DNA of 64,000 bases from assembly GCF_041270065.1 (NCBI RefSeq), contig NZ_CP065958.1, forward strand, positions 2,108,001 through 2,172,000, read 5' to 3'. The stretch comes from Streptomyces fradiae (GTDB taxonomy: Bacteria > Actinomycetota > Actinomycetes > Streptomycetales > Streptomycetaceae). This document shows positions 58,309 to 64,000 of this stretch, one piece after another (the stretch's first letter is position 1; each line of letters opens with the position of its first letter). The position numbers were made by a program, and so were the translations under genes. Below the pieces are notes generated by a model. That model worked only from the letters and a program-made list of their open reading frames with translations, searched no databases and was not told the DNA's origin.

Positions 58309-59367
58309 TTACGGGATCACCGCAGCCGCCGCAGCCGTGGAGCCGCGCACCACCAGCTCCGGCTGGAACACGAACTCCGTGCGCTGCACCGGGTTTCCCT
58401 CGATCTCCTCCAGGAGCGCGCCGACCGCCGCCGTCGCCATGGCCTGCACCGGCTGGCGCACGGTGGTCAGCGGCGGGTCGGTGAACGCGATCAGCGGGGA
58501 GTCGTCGAAGCCGACCACCGAGACGTCCCGGGGCACGTCGAGGCCCCGGGCGCGGGCCGCCCGGACCACCCCGAGGGCCATCAGGTCGGAGCCGCACACG
58601 ATGCCGGTGCAGCCCTCGGCGAGCAGCAGATCGGCGGCGGCGTGCCCGCCCTCGACGCCGAACAGGGTGGGCCGGACGAAGCGTTCGGCCTCCTCCCGCT
58701 CGATGCCGAGCAGGGCGTGCAGCTCGGCGGCGAAGCCCTCGGCCTTGCGGCGCGAGGGGACGTAGCGGGTCGGCCCGATGGCGAGCCCGATCCGTTCGTG
58801 GCCGAGTTCCACCAGGTGCCGTACGGCCATCCGGGCCGCGGCCCGGTCGTCGGGCGAGACGAAGTTGGCGTCGATGTGCTCGTTGAAGCCGTTGATGAGG
58901 ACGAACGGCACACCGCGGTCGGCGAGTCGGGTGTAGCGGGCCGGGTCGGCGGAGGCGTCCGCGTGCAGCCCGGACAGGAACACGATGCCGGCCACCCCGC
59001 GTTCCACCAGCTGCTCGACCAGCTCGTCCTCGGTGGCGCCGCCGGGCATCTGGGTGCAGAGCACCGGGGTGTAGCCGTGCCCGGCCAGGACCTGTTCGAC
59101 GACCTGGGCGAAGGCCGGGAAGATCGGGTTGGTCAGCTCGGGCACCACCAGGCCGATCAGGCCGGCGCTGCGCCGTTTGAGACGTACGGGACGTTCGTAG
59201 CCGAGCACGTCGAGCGCGGCGAGCACCTTGTGCCGGGTCGCGCCGGCCACGCCCGCCTTGCCGTTGAGGACCCGGCTGACGGTGGCCTCGCTGACCCCGG
59301 ACTGGGCCGCGATGTCCGCGAGCCGCGGGGCGCCCCCTCCGGCGCCCCGCGGCAGGGGGATCGTCAC
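58309..59367 (-). CDS. LacI-family transcriptional regulator
   Basis: A 352-residue repressor. GTG 59367 overlaps the aglA stop (GTGA). The HTH and hinge are RLADIAAQSGVSEATVSRVL and NGKAGVAGATRHKVLAALD; the periplasmic-binding-like domain contains GLIGLVVPELTNPIFPAF, RGVPFVLINGF and VVGFDDSPLIAFTDPPLTTV. It probably senses maltodextrins and controls the amylase and mal genes. A MalR gene is usually divergent from malE, outside this window, so this may be MalR itself displaced or a second regulator. Confidence 0.9.
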   Translation of the reverse strand: MTIPLPRGAGGGAPRLADIAAQSGVSEATVSRVLNGKAGVAGATRHKVLAALDVLGYERPVRLKRRSAGLIGLVVPELTNPIFPAFAQVVEQVLAGHGYTPVLCTQMPGGATEDELVEQLVERGVAGIVFLSGLHADASADPARYTRLADRGVPFVLINGFNEHIDANFVSPDDRAAARMAVRHLVELGHERIGLAIGPTRYVPSRRKAEGFAAELHALLGIEREEAERFVRPTLFGVEGGHAAADLLLAEGCTGIVCGSDLMALGVVRAARARGLDVPRDVSVVGFDDSPLIAFTDPPLTTVRQPVQAMATAAVGALLEEIEGNPVQRTEFVFQPELVVRGSTAAAAAVIP

Positions 59368-61049
59368 ACCGCCCACCAGGCGGTGGTGTCGGCGGGCAGC
59401 ACGGCCTCGTCGTCGACGATCCTGATCTCCTCGCCGGCCGAATCGGCGGACGAGAGGAGCAACCGGCCGGGCAGCGGGACGGAGATGGCCCGGCCGGTGG
59501 TGTTGGCGGTGCAGGCGAATCCGTCGCGGCGGAAGGAGAGCACACCCTCGGGTGCCTCCAGCCACTCGACGGACTCGCCCGCACCGAGTTCGGGGCGCTC
59601 GCGGCGCACGGCGAGCGCGCTGCGGTACAGCTCCAGGGTGGAGCCGGGGTCGCCGGTCTGCGCCTCGACGCTGAGCGCGGCCCAGGTGGCGGGCTGCGGC
59701 AGCCAGGAGCCGCCGGCGCCGAAGCCGTACGAGGAGCCCTCGGCGGTCCACGGGATCGGCACCCGGCAGCCGTCGCGGAAGCCGTCCTGGCCGGTGGCCC
59801 GGAAGAAGGACGGGTCCTGGCGGACCTCGTCGGGCAGGTCGGTGACGTCGGGCAGGCCGAGCTCCTCGCCCTGGTAGACGTAGGCGGAGCCGGGCAGGGC
59901 CAGCATCAGCAGGGTGGCGGCGCGGGCCCGGCGCAGGCCGAGTTCGCGGTCGCCGGGGGTGCGCAGCTGGGTGCCGAGGCCCGCCGGGTTGGCGAAGCGG
60001 GTGGCGTGCCGGGTGACGTCGTGGTTGGAGAGCACCCAGGTGGTGGGGGCGCCGACCGGGCGCATCGCGGCGAGCGAGGCGTCGATCACCGTACGCAGCT
60101 CGGCCGCGTCCCAGTGGGTGCCCAGGTACTGGAAGTTGAAGGCCTGGTGCATCTCGTCGGGGCGCACGTAGTTCGCGGTGCGGTCGACGGTGGGGGTCCA
60201 GGCCTCGGCGACGAGGACGCGCTCGCCGTCATACTCGCTCAGGACGTTCCGCCAGGAGCGGTAGATCTCGTGGACGCCGTCCTGGTCGAAGAAGGGCATG
60301 ACGTCGTTGCCGAGCAGCTTCAGCTGGTCGTGGGCGCCGATGTCGGGCAGGCCCGCGGCCTTGACCAGGCCGTGGGCGACGTCGACGCGGAAGCCGTCGA
60401 CGCCCATGTCGAGCCAGAAGCGCAGGATGGAGCGGAACTCGTCGCGGACGGCGGGGTGTTCCCAGTTGAAGTCGGGCTGCTCGGGCGCGAAGAGGTGCAG
60501 GTACCAGTCGCCGGGGGTGCCGTCCGGGTTCTCGGTGCGGGTCCAGGCGGGGCCGCCGAAGATGGACTCCCAGTCGTTCGGCGGGAGTTCGCCGTTCGCG
60601 CCCTTGCCGGTACGGAAGTGGTAGCGCTCGCGCAGCGGGGAGCCGGGGCCCTCGCGCAGCGCGCGCTGGAACCACTCGTGCTGGTCGGAGGAGTGGTTGG
60701 GGACCAGGTCGACGATGATCCGCAGGCCGAGCGCGTGGGCCTCGCGGATCACCGCGTCGGCGTCGTGCAGGGTGCCGAACATGGGGTCGATGGCCCGGTA
60801 GTCGGCGACGTCGTAGCCGGCGTCGGCCTGCGGGGAGGCGTAGAAGGGGGACAGCCAGACGGCGTCGACGCCGAGCGCCTTGAGGTAGGGCAGCCGGCTG
60901 CGGATGCCGGGCAGGTCGCCCATGCCGTCACCGTTGCCGTCGGCGAAGCTGCGCGGATAGACCTGGTAGATCACCGCGTCTCTCCACCAGCCCGACGGCG
61001 TGCCGGTGGGAGTTGCGGCGTCGGCGGGGGCGGCGAGGTGCTGGGTCAT
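59364..61049 (-). CDS. aglA: Cytoplasmic GH13 alpha-glucosidase
   Basis: A 561-residue enzyme without signal peptide. ATG 61049 has SD GGAAG. GH13 blocks are GDLPGIRSRLPYLKALGVDA, IIVDLVPNHSSDQHEW, GFRVDVAHGL (Asp223), VLVAEAWTP (Glu282) and LSNHDVTRH (Asp344). It hydrolyses maltodextrins imported by MalEFG to glucose. It lies 68 bases after malG and is coupled to the LacI gene. Confidence 0.94.
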   Translation of the reverse strand: MTQHLAAPADAATPTGTPSGWWRDAVIYQVYPRSFADGNGDGMGDLPGIRSRLPYLKALGVDAVWLSPFYASPQADAGYDVADYRAIDPMFGTLHDADAVIREAHALGLRIIVDLVPNHSSDQHEWFQRALREGPGSPLRERYHFRTGKGANGELPPNDWESIFGGPAWTRTENPDGTPGDWYLHLFAPEQPDFNWEHPAVRDEFRSILRFWLDMGVDGFRVDVAHGLVKAAGLPDIGAHDQLKLLGNDVMPFFDQDGVHEIYRSWRNVLSEYDGERVLVAEAWTPTVDRTANYVRPDEMHQAFNFQYLGTHWDAAELRTVIDASLAAMRPVGAPTTWVLSNHDVTRHATRFANPAGLGTQLRTPGDRELGLRRARAATLLMLALPGSAYVYQGEELGLPDVTDLPDEVRQDPSFFRATGQDGFRDGCRVPIPWTAEGSSYGFGAGGSWLPQPATWAALSVEAQTGDPGSTLELYRSALAVRRERPELGAGESVEWLEAPEGVLSFRRDGFACTANTTGRAISVPLPGRLLLSSADSAGEEIRIVDDEAVLPADTTAWWAV

Positions 61050-61117
61050 GTCTTCCTTGCTTCGTAAGGAGGGTGTGGGTGCGGGCACGGGGTGCGCGGC
61101 CACGGGCGCTCTTCGGC

Positions 61118-62026
61118 TCAGCCCTTGACGGCGCCGGCCGACATGCCGGTCACCAGGTGGCGCTGGGCGAAGAGGAACACCAGGGCGGCGGGGATGGCGA
61201 TGAGCACGGAGGCGGCGGTCATCGGGCCCCACTGGGCGCCGTACTGGTTGACGAACTTCTGCAGTCCGCCGGCGAGGGTCATGTTCTCGTCGCCGACCAT
61301 GAAGGCGGAGGCGTAGGCGACCTCGCCCCAGGCGGTGATGAAGGAGTAGAACGCGGTGACCGCGATGCCCGGCTTGGCGAGCGGCAGGATGAGCCGCCAG
61401 AAGGTGCCGAAGGGGGTGAGCCCGTCGACGTAACCGGACTCGTCGATCTCCTTCGGGATGGTGTCGAAGAAGCCCTTCATCATCCACGCGCAGAACGGCA
61501 CGGCGATGGTCAGGTACGTGACGACCAGGCCGGTCGAGGTGTTGAGCAGGCCCATCGACGCCATGATGTTGTAGATCGGCACGATGAGGACGGCGACCGG
61601 GAACATCTGGGTGATCAGCAGGGTCCACATCAGCCCGCGCTTGCCGGGGAAGCGGAAGCGGCTGACGGCGTAGCCGGTGGTGGAGGAGACGAAGACGCCG
61701 AGCAGGGTGGTGAGGGCGGCGACGAGCAGCGAGTTGCCGAACCAGGTGAGGAACGGGGTGTCGTTCAGCAGGTTCGTGTAGTTCTCGAGCGTCGGCTCCT
61801 TCACGAAGTCCGTGGTGGTCGCGTACTTCGCCGGCTTGAGCGAGGTCAGCAGCACCCAGAGCACCGGGAAGACGGCGATCACGGAGGCGACGATCAGGCC
61901 GAGGTGCAGCCCGGCGGAGGCGAGCGGCGAACGGCTGCCGCGGCGGCGGACGTTCTTGCGGGCCGGGGCCGTGGCACGGTTCTGCGCGTGGCGCGGTGCG
62001 GTGGTCGCGGGGGTCGTGGTGGTCAC
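61118..62026 (-). CDS. malG: Maltose/maltodextrin ABC transporter permease MalG
   Basis: A 302-residue inner-membrane permease. GTG 62026 overlaps the malF stop (GTGA). Six helices are visible (from HLGLIVASVIAVFPVLWVLL). The EAA-type loop is EIDESGYVDGLTPFGTFWRL...LPLAKPGI when read in two parts. It contacts the shared ATPase, which is not encoded here; Streptomyces use MsiK in trans. Confidence 0.94.
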   Translation of the reverse strand: MTTTTPATTAPRHAQNRATAPARKNVRRRGSRSPLASAGLHLGLIVASVIAVFPVLWVLLTSLKPAKYATTTDFVKEPTLENYTNLLNDTPFLTWFGNSLLVAALTTLLGVFVSSTTGYAVSRFRFPGKRGLMWTLLITQMFPVAVLIVPIYNIMASMGLLNTSTGLVVTYLTIAVPFCAWMMKGFFDTIPKEIDESGYVDGLTPFGTFWRLILPLAKPGIAVTAFYSFITAWGEVAYASAFMVGDENMTLAGGLQKFVNQYGAQWGPMTAASVLIAIPAALVFLFAQRHLVTGMSAGAVKG

Positions 62027-63045
62027 CAGACTTCTCCCTGCTTGCGGAGGACCCGCCGGTAGACCGCGGCGAAGACCATCAGGAGGATCAGGATCAGCAC
62101 GCCCCACGTGGAGGACTGCGCGTAGTCGCGCGGGCTGATCTCGAAGGAGAACTTGTAGGCCTGGGTCACCAGGATCTGGGTGGCCTCGCCGGGACCGCCC
62201 CGGGTGAGCAGGAAGATCACCGGGAACATGTTGAAGGTCCAGATGGTGCTCAGCAGGATCACCGTGGTGCTGACGGACCGGAGGCCGGGCAGGGTGATGT
62301 GCCGGAAGCGCTGCCAGGCGTTGGCGCCGTCCATCTCGGCGGCCTCGTACATCTCGCCGGGGATGGACTGCAGACCGCCGAGCAGGGCGACCATCATGAA
62401 GGGGACGCCGAGCCAGACGTTGACGGCGATGACCGAGAACTTGGCCCAGGTGGGGTCGTTGAGCCACGGGACGGCGTCGATGCCGCCGCCCGCGAGCACC
62501 TGGTTGAGGATGCCGCGGCGCTCGTCGTAGAGGAAGCGCCAGGCGAAGACGGAGACGAAGCCGGGGACGGCCCAGGGCAGGATCAGCAGCATGCGGTAGA
62601 CACCGCGGCCGGCGATCTTGCGGTGGAGCATGTTCGCGAGGACGAGGCCGAGGGCGAAGGTCACCGACACGCACGCCACCGTCCACACCAGGGTCCAGCC
62701 GAGGGTGGCCAGGAACTGGTTTCCGGTGAGCGCGTCGACGTAGTTGTCGACGCCGACGAACTCGTAGGTCGCCGGGATGTGGTTGACGCCGATGGAGCGT
62801 TCCACATTGCGTTCGTTGGCGTCGGTGAGCGACAGCCAGATGCCGCGGACCAGCGGGTATCCGATGATCACGCCGATCACGAGCACCACCGGGGCGACCA
62901 TCGCCCAGGCGTACCAGTGGGTGGAGAGGGATCGCCGTGCGGCGCCCCGGGATCCACCGTTCCGCTTGCCAGTTCCGCGGCTCCGGCCGCGGGCGCTGTC
63001 GCCCGCGGCCTTCGCCACCGACTGGCTGCTGGTGTCCACAGCCAT
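62023..63045 (-). CDS. malF: Maltose/maltodextrin ABC transporter permease MalF
   Basis: A 340-residue permease with an Arg/Ser-rich N-terminus and at least six transmembrane helices (WAMVAPVVLVIGVIIGYPLV first). The EAA motif is YEAAEMDGANAWQRFRHITL. ATG 63045 follows malE by 54 bases. Partner of MalG in import of starch breakdown products. Confidence 0.95.
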   Translation of the reverse strand: MAVDTSSQSVAKAAGDSARGRSRGTGKRNGGSRGAARRSLSTHWYAWAMVAPVVLVIGVIIGYPLVRGIWLSLTDANERNVERSIGVNHIPATYEFVGVDNYVDALTGNQFLATLGWTLVWTVACVSVTFALGLVLANMLHRKIAGRGVYRMLLILPWAVPGFVSVFAWRFLYDERRGILNQVLAGGGIDAVPWLNDPTWAKFSVIAVNVWLGVPFMMVALLGGLQSIPGEMYEAAEMDGANAWQRFRHITLPGLRSVSTTVILLSTIWTFNMFPVIFLLTRGGPGEATQILVTQAYKFSFEISPRDYAQSSTWGVLILILLMVFAAVYRRVLRKQGEVW

Positions 63046-63099
63046 CAGCCGGTCTGCCTTCCTTCCCGCTTCCTCATGCCGTCCCCGGCACGGGGTTGG

Positions 63100-64000
63100 T
63101 TACTTCCAGTCCTTCAGGAGCTTGCGGTAGGAGTCGCCCGCCGTCTTCGCGCCCTGCTCCGGGGTGGTCTGGTTGGTGAGGACCTTGGTGTACTCGGTGA
63201 CCAGCGGGGCGAAGAGGCTGCCGCCCTCCGGGATCCACGGGCGCTCGACGGCCTTCTCGACGACCGGCTTGAAGAAGGTGATCATCTCGTTGGTCGCCAC
63301 CTCCGTCTTGCCGTAGGCGGAGGTACGGGTCGGGAGCAGGCTGAGCTCCTTGGCGACCTGGGCCTGGACCTCGGTCGAGCTCATGTACTCGACGAAGGCG
63401 TACGAGGCGGCCATGTTCTTGGAGCCGGCGTACACGGCGAGGTTGTGGCCGCCCTGCGGGGCGCCCTGGGCGGCGGAGCCGGCCGGGACCGGGGCGATGC
63501 CGAGGTTCGCCTTGTCGGCGAACTCCTTGCCGGCGTAGGTGTCGGCGACGGCCCACGGGCCGTTGATCATCATCGCGACCTTGCCGTCCTTGAAGGCGGC
63601 CTGCATGTTGTCCCAGCCGTTGGTCGCGTCGGTGATCGCGGCCTTGGAGTCGACCAGGTCCTTGACGGTCTTGAAGGCCTTGACGCCGGCGGGGTTGTCG
63701 ATGGTGACGGTCTTGGTGTCGGCGTTGACCATGTCGCCGCCCTCGCCGTACAGGAAGGAGAGGAACCAGTAGGCGTCGTCGCCGCGCAGGTACAGGCCGG
63801 TCTTGCCGGTCTTCTGCTTGATCTTGGTGGCGACGGACTTCAGCTCGTCGATGTTCTTGGGGACCTCGACGCCGGCGTCCTTGAAGATCTTCTTGTTGTA
63901 GAAGATGCCCATGGAGTCGATGACCTGCGGCACGGCGTAGGTCTTGCCGTTGTACTTGGTGGACGCGGCGGCCTGCTTGAGGAAGTCGTCCTGGTCCTTC
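63100..64000 (-). CDS. malE: Maltose/maltodextrin-binding protein MalE (5' end outside the window)
   Basis: The visible 300 residues are the C-terminal two thirds of a family-1 extracellular binding protein; the frame stays open to base 64000 (upstream residues DFLKQAAASTKYNGKTYAVP), so the GTG at 63933 is internal. Typical blocks are DSMGIFYNKKIFKDAG, FKDGKVAMMINGPWAV and GGHNLAVYAGSKNM. It delivers maltodextrins to MalFG. Its promoter and signal peptide lie beyond the edge. Confidence 0.94.
   Translation of the reverse strand, partial: KDQDDFLKQAAASTKYNGKTYAVPQVIDSMGIFYNKKIFKDAGVEVPKNIDELKSVATKIKQKTGKTGLYLRGDDAYWFLSFLYGEGGDMVNADTKTVTIDNPAGVKAFKTVKDLVDSKAAITDATNGWDNMQAAFKDGKVAMMINGPWAVADTYAGKEFADKANLGIAPVPAGSAAQGAPQGGHNLAVYAGSKNMAASYAFVEYMSSTEVQAQVAKELSLLPTRTSAYGKTEVATNEMITFFKPVVEKAVERPWIPEGGSLFAPLVTEYTKVLTNQTTPEQGAKTAGDSYRKLLKDWK

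Overview
The window is very GC-rich, has strong third-position GC bias, short Shine-Dalgarno (SD) leaders or none, and a gene order (pepA, lpd, sucB, GntR, aceE; lipB, lipA; glnA, glnII; pulA, aml, aglA, malGFE) that is typical of the conserved core of a Streptomyces chromosome. I see no tRNA, rRNA, CRISPR array, prophage or insertion sequence. Most genes are complete; the first gene and malE run off the window edges.

Bases 1-7400: after the 3' end of a lipoprotein-like gene comes a leftward five-gene operon, read from 7400 down to 683. It encodes a secreted NodB-type polysaccharide deacetylase, a PelF-type GT4 glycosyltransferase, a polytopic membrane protein, a spherulin-4 (GH135-like) protein and a GH114-like lipoprotein. 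Four of the five junctions are very tight or overlapping. This enzyme set mirrors the fungal galactosaminogalactan cluster and the bacterial Pel locus, and is the most interesting system in the window.

Bases 7700-16500: leucyl aminopeptidase, then the lipoamide enzymes Lpd, a two-lipoyl-domain E2 (SucB/AceF type), a GntR regulator and the homodimeric pyruvate dehydrogenase E1 (AceE). aceE has a promoter with two copies of a 13-bp palindrome exactly 22 bp apart upstream. The matching lipoate genes lipB and lipA lie at 28.1-30.0 kb.

Bases 16500-28000: an accessory block of divergent regulator/enzyme pairs (MFS pump with a tandem AsnC-type regulator; SDR with TetR), a WYL regulator, short-chain dehydrogenases, a GNAT acetyltransferase, a TIGR01777 epimerase, an FAD amine-oxidase-like protein and a TPR regulator.

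Bases 31250-40700: nitrogen assimilation. glnA (GSI) and glnII (GSII) each carry a full double GlnR box of identical spacing. Between them sit a cyclodipeptide synthase/CYP121-like P450 pair, an ArsC-family reductase, an alpha/beta hydrolase and a Gfo/Idh/MocA oxidoreductase. A 40-residue leaderless ORF with its own terminator and an orphan winged-helix protein follow glnII.

Bases 40680-51000: a PepSY membrane protein, about 1.2 kb of degenerate 14-bp repeats, a Met/His-rich membrane protein, a tyrosine phosphatase ending in a 17-bp tandem array, a membrane protein with a sigma-factor-like N-terminus, and a coupled diiron protein/ferredoxin-reductase pair, then small genes with a TetR regulator.

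Bases 51045-64000: a leftward starch/maltodextrin system. Secreted amylopullulanase and CBM20 alpha-amylase cut starch outside the cell; MalE-MalF-MalG import the products; the cytoplasmic GH13 glucosidase AglA hydrolyses them; a LacI regulator follows aglA and candidate LacI operators flank the amylase promoter.

At least nine genes appear to be leaderless, with a -10 hexamer ending 6-7 bases before the start codon.
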